From NCBI GenBank assembly GCA_003279115.1, contig QCBG01000002.1, positions 62,001 to 126,000 on the forward strand: a stretch of DNA of 64,000 nt. The letters run 5' to 3'. The stretch's first letter is position 1. The number at the start of each line of letters is the position of its first letter. Under the pieces are notes generated by a model. That model was not told where the DNA came from and ran no database searches. It was given only the letters and a program-made list of their open reading frames with translations. Positions 1 through 7,899 of the stretch are shown piece by piece. The stretch comes from Prochlorococcus sp. AG-347-E03. GTDB lineage: Bacteria; Cyanobacteriota; Cyanobacteriia; PCC-6307; Cyanobiaceae. Position numbers and translations under genes: made by a program.

Positions 1-788
1 AGGAAATAAGTCAAATTAATTACCTAATACATACTGCTACAGCTTGGGGAGATCCAAGAAGAGCCTATGAAGTAAACATTAAAGCCTTTGAAGAATTACT
101 TGAAATGCTTGATATTGACAAGTTAGAAAAGATTATTTATTTTTCAACAGCTAGTATTCTTGATAAGCAAACAGAATTAATGAGGGAATCTTTGATTTAT
201 GGAACAGAGTATATCCAAACTAAATATGAATGTTTCCAGAGACTTAGAGAAAGCTCATTTGCAGAAAAAACTTTCGCTGTTTTCCCTACCTTGGTTTTTG
301 GAGGAAATCTTGGAAAAAAAAGTAAATATCCCGTAAGTTATTTAACTAGTGGATTGAAAGAAATCGGCAAATGGCTTTGGTTAGCAAGATTTTTAAAACT
401 CGATTCTAAATTTCACTTTATACACGCAAATGATATCGCCCAGATTTGCGGGTTTCTTATTAAAAATCATAATGAAGAGCAATACAAAGGCTTTAGAAAA
501 TTTGTCCTAGGTCAAAAATTCATTTCAATTGATCATGCCATAATTACACTTTTAAACTGGAACAATATGAAGAGATATTTTGCGATACCCCTTACAAAAA
601 AAATTCTAAAAATATTATTAAGAATTCTTCCCATCCAAACCACTCCTTGGGATAGCTTCAGTATAAAAAAATATGACTTTAATCATGTCCCCATCACTAA
701 TCCTGAGACTTTCAAACTTAAAAGTTATGCCAAATCACTAAATGATATTTTAAGGTTATCAAAGTTACCAAGCTGTAATAACAATTAA
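1..788 (+). CDS. NAD-dependent epimerase/dehydratase family protein (extended SDR), 5' end outside the window
   Basis: The ORF track starts this gene at 105, but the same frame is open back to base 3 and reads as SDR sequence (HTATAWGDPRRAYEVN), so the gene begins upstream of the window and the ATG at 105 is internal. The N-terminal NAD-binding glycine motif is therefore missing. Visible are a Ser strand (YFSTAS) and a catalytic YxxxK in YIQTK, as in extended SDRs that act on nucleotide sugars or sterol-like substrates. The C-terminal part has HFIHANDIAQICGFL, typical of the substrate-binding half. The substrate cannot be told. It ends 59 nt before petE on the same strand. Confidence 0.8.
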   Translation, partial: EISQINYLIHTATAWGDPRRAYEVNIKAFEELLEMLDIDKLEKIIYFSTASILDKQTELMRESLIYGTEYIQTKYECFQRLRESSFAEKTFAVFPTLVFGGNLGKKSKYPVSYLTSGLKEIGKWLWLARFLKLDSKFHFIHANDIAQICGFLIKNHNEEQYKGFRKFVLGQKFISIDHAIITLLNWNNMKRYFAIPLTKKILKILLRILPIQTTPWDSFSIKKYDFNHVPITNPETFKLKSYAKSLNDILRLSKLPSCNNN

Positions 789-847
789 AATTCTCACAGT
801 TAGGCTCCCAAAGCCTTGTAATATATGTAAATAAGTAAATTTTCATT

Positions 848-1198
848 ATGTTACGTTCAATCTTTGCAGGGTTATTCGCAATAGTTTTAACTCTAGGTCT
901 AGGAATTTCATCAGTTTCAGCTAAAACTGTTGAAGTAAAACTTGGAACGGATGCTGGAATGCTTGCATTTGAACCAAGTACAGTAACCATTAGTGCTGGT
1001 GATACAGTTAAATTCGTCAATAATAAACTTGCCCCTCACAATGCTGTTTTTGATGGGCATGAAGAACTAAGTCATGCGGACCTAGCTTTTGCTCCAGGAG
1101 AGTCTTGGGAAGAAACATTTGATACTGCTGGAACTTATGATTACTATTGCGAGCCACACAGAGGCGCTGGAATGGTAGGTAAAGTTATTGTTGAATAG
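848..1198 (+). CDS. petE: Plastocyanin precursor
   Basis: Small blue-copper protein that carries electrons in the thylakoid lumen from cytochrome b6f to photosystem I. Residues 1-25 form a Sec-type signal peptide (hydrophobic run ending SSVSA before KTVEV), leaving a mature protein of about 91 residues, slightly shorter than the usual 97-99. The four copper ligands are all visible: His64 (APHNAV), Cys101 and His104 (YYCEPH), and Met109 (GAGM). ATG at 848 is the only start that gives a complete signal peptide. It appears monocistronic, with a small hairpin and T-run just downstream. No sign of transfer. Confidence 0.97.
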   Translation: MLRSIFAGLFAIVLTLGLGISSVSAKTVEVKLGTDAGMLAFEPSTVTISAGDTVKFVNNKLAPHNAVFDGHEELSHADLAFAPGESWEETFDTAGTYDYYCEPHRGAGMVGKVIVE

Positions 1199-1206
1199 AT
1201 CCTTTT

Positions 1207-1225
1207 AGTACTTCAGTACTTTTTA
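1207..1225 (+). terminator. Candidate Rho-independent terminator of petE
   Basis: A 5-bp perfect stem (AGTAC / GTACT) with a TTCA loop is followed directly by a run of five T, 9 nt after the petE stop. The stem is short, so termination may be partial. The downstream clpB-like gene starts about 38 nt later on the same strand. Confidence 0.5.
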
Positions 1226-1262
1226 CTTAATACTTATTACAGTCATTATTGTATTTTGATTG

Positions 1263-3845
1263 ATGAAAATAGTTCCAAGCGAATTTTCTAATTCTGCTTG
1301 GAGCTGTTTTATTTTGGCTAAAGAAATTGCTTATAAAAATTATCAACAAAATGTAGACTCTGATAATTTATTATTAGCTCTTATAAAAGATGACAATATT
1401 ACAAAAAAGATTTTAAAAAAAAATAATTTAAATCTAAAAGATCTTGAGAGGGAAATAATTTCTTCATTAAATGCGAAGGCAAAAATGAAAAATAAACAAG
1501 ATAATTTATATATTGGTGATACTCTTCACAAAATATTTTTGAAGGCGAATGATATTAAAAATACTTTAAATGATGTAGTGATATCAACAGAACACTTAGT
1601 TTACGGTTTCACTTATGATGATAAATATGGATTTCAAATTTTAAATCAAAAAGGTATTCCAGAATTTCTTGAAATTATAAAAAAAATGAAGTCAGACCCT
1701 GCAGTAAAAAATGAATTTAATAGTTCTAATGAGTCTTTGGAAAAATATGGTATTGATCTAACTCAATCTGCACGAGATGGGATTTTAGATCCTGTTATTG
1801 GTAGGGATGAAGAGATTAGAAGAACAATTCAAATATTGAGTAGAAGAACAAAAAATAATCCAGTTCTTATTGGAGAACCTGGGGTTGGAAAAACAGCCAT
1901 TGTAGAAGGGTTAGCTCAAAGAATTATTAATGGCGATGTACCTTCTGCGCTACAAGATAGGAAACTAATTTCATTAGATATGGGTTCACTTTTAGCTGGC
2001 GCAAAATATCGTGGAGAATTTGAAGAAAGAATAAAAAATATTTTAAAGAAAGTGAAAGAATCAGATGGTAAGGTTATTCTTTTTATTGATGAAATTCATA
2101 CGGTAGTTGGTGCAGGCGCTAGTGGAGGATCTTTAGATGCAAGCAACCTATTAAAACCAATGCTTGCGAGAGGAGAACTTAGATGTATTGGTGCTACAAC
2201 TATTAATGAACATAAACAAAATATAGAAAAAGATCCTGCTTTAGAACGAAGATTTCAAAAGATAAAAGTTGATGCTCCTTCAATAGATGATACTGTATCA
2301 ATCTTAAGAGGATTGAGAGAAAGATATGAAGTTCATCATAGTGTGAGAATTTCTGATAATGCTTTAGTTGCTGCTGCAACCCTCAGCGAAAGATATATTA
2401 ACGATAGATTTCTTCCTGACAAAGCAATAGATCTAATCGATGAAGCAGCCTCAAGATTAAATATGGTCATAACTTCCAAACCTGAAGAAATTGATGAAAT
2501 TGATCGAAAAGTTCTACAGTTTGAGATGGAAAAATTATCTTTAAAAAGAGAAACGGATGATTTTTCTATAGAAAGATTAAAAAAAATCAATAATGAACTT
2601 ATATCCCTTAAAGATAAACAGGCAGAATTAGGCGCTCAATGGAAAAAAGAAAAAGATGAAATTGATGAGATTAGCACCATAAAAGAAGAAATTGAATCTG
2701 TTCAATTGCAAATAGATCAAGCTAAAAGGAGTTTTGACCTCAACAAAGCAGCAGAATTAGAATTTGGAACTTTAAATTCTTTGCAAAAAAAATTGAAAGA
2801 AAAAAGTGAGTCCCTAGTGAATTCTCAAAAAAATGGAGATACAAGTCTATTAAGACAAGAAGTAACTTTTGATGATATTGCAGAAGTTGTCTCAAAGTGG
2901 ACCTCTATTCCAGTACAGAACTTAAACCAGTCAGAAAAAGATAAACTCTTGAGCCTCGAGACAATCCTTAAAGAAAAAATTATCGGTCAAGATAGTGCAA
3001 TTAGGGCAGTTGCAGATTCCATTAAGAGATCAAGGACTGGTCTAAATGATCCAAGCAAGCCATTAGCCAGTTTTCTTTTTTTAGGTCCAACTGGTGTTGG
3101 GAAAACAGAGCTAAGTAAAGTAACAGCCAAAATAATATTCGATTCAAATTCTTCAATTACAAGACTGGATATGTCTGAATATATGGAAAAACATTCAGTG
3201 AGCAAAATTATAGGTGCGCCTCCTGGATATTTAGGTTTCGAATCAGGAGGTCAACTAACTGAAGCTGTACGCAAAAATCCTTATTCATTAATACTCCTAG
3301 ATGAAATAGAGAAAGCTCACAAAGATATTTTAGATATTCTCTTACAGGTTCTTGATGATGGAATCATTACTGATGGTCAAGGTCGTACAATCAATTTCAA
3401 AAATTCAATCATTGTTCTCACAAGTAATTTAGGAAGTCAATCAATAAATGATTTATCAGTTAGAAAAGAAGATACAAATGAAATTAAAAAAGTTGTAGAT
3501 AATGAAATTAAAAAATTTTTCAAGCCTGAGTTTTTAAATCGACTTGATGAAATAGTTATTTTTAATAATTTAGAATTAAATGACATAAAAGAAATCGCAA
3601 AAATCCAGCTTCAACATTTAGAAAAAAGACTTAACAAAAAAAACTTAAACTTCAAAATTACGGATGAAGCAATTAACCAACTTGTCGAAAATAGTTTCGA
3701 TCATGCCTACGGTGCAAGGCCTTTAAAAAGAATTATTCAAAAACAAATTGAGACAAAAATTTCAAATAATATATTGAATAATCATTACCTTAATAAAGAC
3801 GAGATTAGTATTTATCTGATTAATGGAGAGATAAATGTTGATTAA
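1263..3845 (+). CDS. clpB: ClpB/Hsp100-type AAA+ disaggregase
   Basis: ATP-driven chaperone that threads aggregated proteins through a hexamer, normally with DnaK. The order is Clp N-domain (about 1-145), AAA-1 with Walker A GEPGVGKT near 203 and Walker B LFIDEIH near 274, a full coiled-coil M domain (about 400-525) that marks ClpB rather than ClpA/C, and AAA-2 with GPTGVGKT near 607 and LLDEIEKAH. No ClpP-binding loop is evident. The second pore loop reads GYLGF instead of the usual GYVGY, and the N-domain looks divergent, so this may be the second ClpB paralogue known in cyanobacteria. The track starts at a TTG at 1260; ATG at 1263 is preferred. Confidence 0.92.
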   Translation: MKIVPSEFSNSAWSCFILAKEIAYKNYQQNVDSDNLLLALIKDDNITKKILKKNNLNLKDLEREIISSLNAKAKMKNKQDNLYIGDTLHKIFLKANDIKNTLNDVVISTEHLVYGFTYDDKYGFQILNQKGIPEFLEIIKKMKSDPAVKNEFNSSNESLEKYGIDLTQSARDGILDPVIGRDEEIRRTIQILSRRTKNNPVLIGEPGVGKTAIVEGLAQRIINGDVPSALQDRKLISLDMGSLLAGAKYRGEFEERIKNILKKVKESDGKVILFIDEIHTVVGAGASGGSLDASNLLKPMLARGELRCIGATTINEHKQNIEKDPALERRFQKIKVDAPSIDDTVSILRGLRERYEVHHSVRISDNALVAAATLSERYINDRFLPDKAIDLIDEAASRLNMVITSKPEEIDEIDRKVLQFEMEKLSLKRETDDFSIERLKKINNELISLKDKQAELGAQWKKEKDEIDEISTIKEEIESVQLQIDQAKRSFDLNKAAELEFGTLNSLQKKLKEKSESLVNSQKNGDTSLLRQEVTFDDIAEVVSKWTSIPVQNLNQSEKDKLLSLETILKEKIIGQDSAIRAVADSIKRSRTGLNDPSKPLASFLFLGPTGVGKTELSKVTAKIIFDSNSSITRLDMSEYMEKHSVSKIIGAPPGYLGFESGGQLTEAVRKNPYSLILLDEIEKAHKDILDILLQVLDDGIITDGQGRTINFKNSIIVLTSNLGSQSINDLSVRKEDTNEIKKVVDNEIKKFFKPEFLNRLDEIVIFNNLELNDIKEIAKIQLQHLEKRLNKKNLNFKITDEAINQLVENSFDHAYGARPLKRIIQKQIETKISNNILNNHYLNKDEISIYLINGEINVD

Positions 3846-3893
3846 ATATCTAATTAAAGAATCCTATATTACTTTAAAATTAATAACTTTATT

Positions 3894-4364
3894 CTAAGAT
3901 TTGAACCAATCAGGAATTTCCTCATAACTTGCTTTATTCGATTTATTTTCTTTTGATTCTGTTTTCCAACAACATGTTCTGCCCTTATCCTTTTCCTGTA
4001 AGTATTCATTAGCCCATCTCCAAATTAATTCAGAGGTGAACTCCATACCCACATTATCCATAATTCTCAGATCTAAAGCATCTAAGTCATTTAATTTTTC
4101 CCAGTAATTCAGCAAAGGGTCATCTTTATTTATTAGAAAAGTATGGTCAAATTGCTCCTTTAGTCTATTTTCTAGGGGCTTTAGACTTGAAAAATCGACC
4201 ACAAAACCATTTAGGTCTAATTTTTTTGCAGTGAACCAAAAGGTGAATGATCTTGAATATCCATGCACAAATCTGCAGTGTCCTTCATGGCGCCATTGCC
4301 TATGTGAACAGGGAAAATCCTCGTAACTTTTGCTGCATGAAAATTTCAGAGAATGAATAAACAT
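3894..4364 (-). CDS. QueD-like 6-carboxytetrahydropterin synthase / PTPS family protein with an altered zinc motif
   Basis: The family folds dihydroneopterin triphosphate derivatives into 6-carboxytetrahydropterin (queuosine precursor) or pyruvoyl-tetrahydropterin. Family signatures are the first zinc His (CSHRQW), the Cys in HEGHC, VVDFSSLK, the catalytic Asp-His pair FDHTFLI, and a FTSELIW helix that replaces the usual PTSE. The second zinc motif, normally HGH, reads HGY here, so one of the three ligands is changed. At 156 aa it is longer than E. coli QueD (about 120), mainly through a Lys-rich tail. Start: ATG 4364 rather than the TTG one codon upstream. It stands alone, with no queC/queE beside it. 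The substrate is uncertain. Confidence 0.75.
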   Translation of the reverse strand: MFIHSLKFSCSKSYEDFPCSHRQWRHEGHCRFVHGYSRSFTFWFTAKKLDLNGFVVDFSSLKPLENRLKEQFDHTFLINKDDPLLNYWEKLNDLDALDLRIMDNVGMEFTSELIWRWANEYLQEKDKGRTCCWKTESKENKSNKASYEEIPDWFKS

Positions 4365-4427
4365 CAATTAACTGTTAGGATAATTTTTAATAAAACACAT
4401 TGAGTAGGATTTAACATACAGAACATA

Positions 4428-5087
4428 ATGAATTATTCAAATAATTTTTCGATAGAGGATCTACGCTTTGATAATTATGGATTAATCCCTGCAATAGCAC
4501 AAGATTGGCTTGACGGATCAATTCTTATGCTTGCTTGGATGAACAAAGAATCTTTGACAATGACACTTGAAACCAAAAACGTTCATTATTGGAGTAGATC
4601 AAGATCCGAAATTTGGAGAAAAGGAGCTACAAGTGGAAGTACCCAAATACTTAAGGAGATAAGATTCGACTGCGATAATGATGCACTAATCCTTTTGATT
4701 GAACAAAATGGTTCAGGAGCATGTCACACTGGGGAAAAAAGTTGTTTTTTCAACGAAATCAAAATTAATCAAAGTGATAAAAAAGAGAAAAAAACAACTC
4801 CCTTCTCAAATATTTGCTCTGAATTATTCAATACAATTAAGGAAAGATCAATAAATCCATCAGAAAAAAGTTACACAAATTATTTATTAACAAAAGGTAG
4901 TAATACTATTTTGAAAAAAATAGGAGAGGAATCTGCAGAATTTATAATGGCTTGCAAAGATAATGATAAAAATTCAATCTCAAATGAAGCTGCTGATTTA
5001 ATTTATCATATGCAAGTAGCCCTTATGCATAAAGGCGTTGATTGGAGAGATGTACTTGCTGTTCTAGAATCAAGAAGAAAAAATTAA
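4428..5087 (+). CDS. hisI: Bifunctional phosphoribosyl-AMP cyclohydrolase / phosphoribosyl-ATP pyrophosphatase
   Basis: HisIE catalyses steps 2 and 3 of histidine synthesis in the cytoplasm. The N-terminal cyclohydrolase (about 1-115) shows SRSEIWRKGATSG, the magnesium motif DCDND and zinc cysteines in GACHTGEKSC. The C-terminal pyrophosphohydrolase (about 125-219) shows KIGEESAEFIMACK and NEAADLIYHM, the metal-binding carboxylates of the MazG-like fold. The 219-residue length fits fused HisIE proteins. It is divergent from the QueD-like gene, and the short gap must hold both promoters. The other his gene in this window, hisG, lies 15 kb away, so no his operon exists here. Confidence 0.95.
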   Translation: MNYSNNFSIEDLRFDNYGLIPAIAQDWLDGSILMLAWMNKESLTMTLETKNVHYWSRSRSEIWRKGATSGSTQILKEIRFDCDNDALILLIEQNGSGACHTGEKSCFFNEIKINQSDKKEKKTTPFSNICSELFNTIKERSINPSEKSYTNYLLTKGSNTILKKIGEESAEFIMACKDNDKNSISNEAADLIYHMQVALMHKGVDWRDVLAVLESRRKN

Positions 5088-5161
5088 ATTATTAAAATTT
5101 AGAATTTATAATTTTTTTAACCTAAAAATTTGAATAAAAATGTTAATTAACTAATTAATAA

Positions 5162-5190
5162 TTATTAATTAATTATTAATTAATTATTAC
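5162..5190. repeat. Helically phased AT-rich tandem repeat (11-mer)
   Basis: Two exact tandem copies of TTATTAATTAA (5162-5172, 5173-5183) are followed by a partial third copy (TTATTAC) and preceded by related TTAATTAA text from 5143. The 11-bp period is close to one helical turn, so the block may be intrinsically bent or bind a protein on one face. It sits 60-85 nt before the sigma factor start. Confidence 0.6.
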
Positions 5191-5248
5191 ATGTATGGCT
5201 TATTACTGAATTGACTATAAGTTGAATATATCAACAATGAGGTAAATC

Positions 5249-6172
5249 GTGAGTTCATTAAGCGATTTTCTTGGTGAAATAGGTCGTCATCAACTTTTGA
5301 CTCCCGAAAGAGAACTCACTATGGGCAGAAAAGTCCAAGAGATGGTTGTACTTGTTAATAGATGTCAAGAGGCAGGTGGTAAAGGTCCTGCTTGTGAATA
5401 TTCCGAAGATGAAAGAAAAAAGATCAAAATTGGTGAAAAAGCTAAAAATGAGATGATAACGGCCAATCTAAGATTAGTTGTCAATCTTGCTAAAAGATAC
5501 CAAGGGAAAGGATTAGAATTACTCGACTTGATTCAGGAGGGAACGTTAGGACTTACAAGGGCCGTAGAAAAATATGATCCGTCTAGAGGACATAGATTTT
5601 CTACCTATGCTTATTGGTGGATTAGGCAAGGTTTAAATAGAGCATTATCAACTCAAAGTAGAACGATTAGGATCCCTGTAAACATTAATGAAAAGCTAAC
5701 AAAACTAAGATCAGCGAAATCAAAGCTTATGCAACTTAAGGGTATTCCACCCAGTAGTGATGAGCTAGCAGAAGAAATGAAAATAACCAAAGAGGAAATT
5801 GACGAACTCCTATCTTGTGAATTGAGAAGCATCACTGTTAGTCTCCAAGGTACTGTCAAATCAAAATCAGATCCTTCTGAGTTAGTTGATATCCTTCCGA
5901 GTGATCAGGTTGCTCCAATGGAGTTAGCTGAATTAGCCGAAAGGACAGCCTCGGCTTGGAAGTTATTAGATAAAGCGAATTTAACCGAAAAAGAAAGAAA
6001 GATAGTAAGCCTAAGATTTGGTTTAGACGGCTCAAATGAATGGAGGACTTTAGCTGAAGTTGCAAGACACATGAGTTGTAGCAGGGAATATTGCCGACAA
6101 GTTGTTCAACGTGCTTTAAGAAAACTTAGAAAAGCAGGAATACAGAATGGATTAGTTGATAGTATTAGCTGA
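5249..6172 (+). CDS. Group 2 sigma-70 family RNA polymerase sigma factor
   Basis: Directs core RNA polymerase to promoters. At 307 aa it lacks the long region 1.1 of the housekeeping RpoD, which fits a cyanobacterial group 2 (SigB/C/D-like) factor. Region 2 is intact at about 72-135 (NLRLVVNLAKRYQGKGLEL, then DPSRGHRFSTYAYWWIRQ), region 3 follows, and region 4 ends the protein with a helix-turn-helix (TLAEVARHMSCSREYCRQV). The start is GTG at 5249, preceded by a GAGG ribosome-binding site 6-7 nt upstream. An AT-rich phased repeat and a TTGACT hexamer (5211-5216) lie upstream. Two small genes follow on the same strand. The exact sigma subtype is not assigned. Confidence 0.93.
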   Translation: MSSLSDFLGEIGRHQLLTPERELTMGRKVQEMVVLVNRCQEAGGKGPACEYSEDERKKIKIGEKAKNEMITANLRLVVNLAKRYQGKGLELLDLIQEGTLGLTRAVEKYDPSRGHRFSTYAYWWIRQGLNRALSTQSRTIRIPVNINEKLTKLRSAKSKLMQLKGIPPSSDELAEEMKITKEEIDELLSCELRSITVSLQGTVKSKSDPSELVDILPSDQVAPMELAELAERTASAWKLLDKANLTEKERKIVSLRFGLDGSNEWRTLAEVARHMSCSREYCRQVVQRALRKLRKAGIQNGLVDSIS

Positions 6173-6209
6173 AAATTCCATTAAAAATATTTAAATTTGA
6201 TTTATAGGG

Positions 6210-6578
6210 ATGAAAGAGAATTACAAAACCCAAGAAAAAATCTATGATGCTGAAGTTTTAGAGAGTTCAACATTTGATGAAAATATCATTATTAAGATTC
6301 TTATTAAAGCAGGAAGAACAATTGCCAAGCCTGCCTTAGAAGTTCTGGAGATGGCTTTAGATCCTTATACTCCAGCACAAGCAAGAGTTTCATTAATGGC
6401 TGCGCTAGCCTATTTAATTATGCCATTTGATCTTTTCCCAGACTTCATGCCTTTAGTTGGTTTTAGTGATGATTTTGTAGCTCTCACAGCAGTACTTAGT
6501 ATATGGAGCAAATATATGACTCCTTCAATAAGAGCAAGAGCAGAGAGTAAGCTTAATAAATTATTTCCTTTCTATTGA
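6210..6578 (+). CDS. DUF1232 / YkvA-like small membrane-associated protein
   Basis: The 122-residue protein carries the DUF1232 core: a hydrophobic segment with AALAYLIMPFDLFPDFMPLVGFSDDFVAL. PxDLxPDxxPxxGxxDD is the recognisable family motif. The biochemical role of the family is unknown. Residues 30-55 look helical and amphipathic, and one or two short membrane segments are likely around 65-100. It starts 38 nt after the sigma factor and its TGA is followed immediately by the ATG of the next gene, so the three are probably co-transcribed. I infer nothing further about function. Confidence 0.8.
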   Translation: MKENYKTQEKIYDAEVLESSTFDENIIIKILIKAGRTIAKPALEVLEMALDPYTPAQARVSLMAALAYLIMPFDLFPDFMPLVGFSDDFVALTAVLSIWSKYMTPSIRARAESKLNKLFPFY

Positions 6579-6899
6579 ATGAGTAAATTATCTGTACAGG
6601 AAGAGAAAGAACTCATCTCCTTCATTAAAGATTGGTTAAAGTCTCATGGATTTACTCAAAAAGACTTAGCAAATGAATTAAATATTAAATCGAGTAGAAC
6701 CTCTGAGATTATTCTCAAAATTAAAGAGTTACATAAAAAAGGCGGCATGTTTAATATTGCAAAAAATCTTATAAAGATTGAGCAAAAATTGTTAAACAAT
6801 ATCAAGAATGATTATCAAGAAACAAAACAAACACCACCATATAATCAATTAGATATCGACTCATTAGTAAACCAGATTAATCAAGATACTTGTGAATAA
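6579..6899 (+). CDS. Small helix-turn-helix DNA-binding protein
   Basis: Unnamed 106-residue protein. Residues 8-55 resemble an XRE/Cro-type helix-turn-helix: an amphipathic helix (EEKELISFIKDWLKSHG), then FTQKDLANELNIKSSRTSEI, which has the spacing of the two recognition helices, then a third helix. The rest is Lys/Asn/Gln-rich and probably flexible. The ATG abuts the stop of the DUF1232 gene with no gap, indicating translational coupling. Its position behind a sigma factor suggests, without proof, a regulatory role. Confidence 0.65.
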   Translation: MSKLSVQEEKELISFIKDWLKSHGFTQKDLANELNIKSSRTSEIILKIKELHKKGGMFNIAKNLIKIEQKLLNNIKNDYQETKQTPPYNQLDIDSLVNQINQDTCE

Positions 6900-6946
6900 A
6901 TATTATTTAAAATATCATTATTTAGTTAAAAAATATATAACTCCCT

Positions 6947-6975
6947 AAAACGAAGCTATCAATAAATTTCGTTTT
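6947..6975 (+). terminator. Candidate terminator hairpin after the sigma-factor unit
   Basis: Inverted repeat AAAACGAA / TTCGTTTT with a 13-nt loop. The right arm ends in TTTT, so it resembles a weak intrinsic terminator on the + strand; the A-rich left arm gives the same for the - strand. Pairing is mostly A-T, so strength is doubtful. Confidence 0.4.
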
Positions 6976-7052
6976 AATTCCTTTATATGATAAATAATTA
7001 AATTAATTAACTAGAAAAATTATGTATTTTTACTCAAATTAATTTTTTTCAA

Positions 7053-7073
7053 TTAATAATTAATAATTAATAA
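7053..7073. repeat. Tandem heptamer TTAATAA x3
   Basis: Three exact head-to-tail copies of TTAATAA. Such simple AT repeats tend to vary in copy number and may act as DNA-bending spacers. No function is implied. Confidence 0.6.
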
Positions 7074-7094
7074 AAATATTTTGTAAATTATTTT

Positions 7095-7364
7095 TTAAAA
7101 TGCTTGAATCCAGGGATAAATATCATAATTAATCCATATACCTTTTTCCCAATAAATATCCTCCTCAATAAGATCTTTCAACTCATTTACATCATTAGCA
7201 TTGAAAATTCCAAACAAATATTTGGTACATTTTGTTGGCCCTAATGTAACTAAAATATCGCTATCTTTTAAGTTTTTAAGTCTCTTAAGATGTTGTTCTC
7301 GAAATGGTTCCCTTTTAATAATTGCATCTTCACAGTACCTTCCAAAAACTACAAACTTTTCCAT
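7095..7364 (-). CDS. YciI family protein
   Basis: 89-residue member of the YciI-like family, ferredoxin-like dimeric alpha/beta proteins with no settled role (some relatives act on small aromatic or halogenated compounds). Signatures are the N-terminal strand FVVFGRYC, a charged helix with REQHLKRLKNLKDSDIL, a central glycine strand (VTLGPT), and IFNANDVNELKDLIEEDIYWEKGIW, the usual second half with its Asp/Glu-rich helix and aromatic end. The length matches the family. It is divergent from the cyAbrB gene with a 96-nt gap that must hold both promoters. Confidence 0.8.
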   Translation of the reverse strand: MEKFVVFGRYCEDAIIKREPFREQHLKRLKNLKDSDILVTLGPTKCTKYLFGIFNANDVNELKDLIEEDIYWEKGIWINYDIYPWIQAF

Positions 7365-7460
7365 TTTAAATATAAATAATAGAATGAATAGATACTTAAT
7401 AATTGCATATATTACACGCAGATTGCTATGTTATTTAATACAACTTTCTTTTAATTAATT

Positions 7461-7817
7461 ATGCTAACTGGTAGCGATCTCCTTGCAAAAGTTAAAGAAC
7501 TTGGTGATGTTAGCAAATCTGACCTAGTTCGCGCATGTGGATATGTTTCCACTAAAAAAAACGGAGGTGAACGCTTAAACTTTACCGCATTTTATGAAGC
7601 ACTTTTAGAAGCAAAAGGAATTAATCTTGGGGATTCAGGAGTTGCAGGTATTGGAAAAGGTGGAAGAAAACTTAGTTATATTGCTACAGTTCAAGGCAAT
7701 GGAAATCTTCTTATTGGGAAAGCATATACAGCACTTCTTGATTTAAAAGCAGGTGATGAATTCGAAATTAAGCTTGGAAGAAAACAAATCAGATTATTAC
7801 CTACAGAAGAAACTTAA
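7461..7817 (+). CDS. cyAbrB-type transcriptional regulator (AbrB family)
   Basis: 118-residue cyanobacterial AbrB-like protein. The N-terminal half (about 1-70) is the conserved LTGSDLLAKVKELGDVSKSD segment found only in cyanobacterial members; the C-terminal half (about 85-115) is the swapped-hairpin-like AbrB DNA-binding part with LKAGDEFEIKLGRKQIRL. In other cyanobacteria these proteins influence nitrogen, carbon-uptake and redox genes. The ATG at 7461 follows an AT-rich leader. It appears monocistronic and converges on trpA. It could plausibly touch the carboxysome genes in this window, but that is only inference. Confidence 0.9.
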   Translation: MLTGSDLLAKVKELGDVSKSDLVRACGYVSTKKNGGERLNFTAFYEALLEAKGINLGDSGVAGIGKGGRKLSYIATVQGNGNLLIGKAYTALLDLKAGDEFEIKLGRKQIRLLPTEET

Positions 7818-7899
7818 AGACAACAACAATAAATTGGCTATAACATTTTTAATTAATTTTCTATAAATAATTCTTTTAATTAACAAATTATCTTTGTAT

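Larger units (their letters stand above)
6900..7094. other. AT-rich intergenic region between convergent genes, with a hairpin and a heptamer repeat
   Basis: No coding frame is visible in these 195 nt. They hold an 8-bp inverted repeat (AAAACGAA / TTCGTTTT, 6947-6975) that could end the rightward sigma-factor unit, and three exact tandem copies of the heptamer TTAATAA (7053-7073). The genes on either side converge, so a bidirectional termination zone is the simplest reading. Confidence 0.6.

Noticed and set aside
718-1020. 100-aa ORF opposite petE
   Set aside because: It lies antisense to plastocyanin, which has all copper ligands and a signal peptide; the antisense frame shows no family motif.
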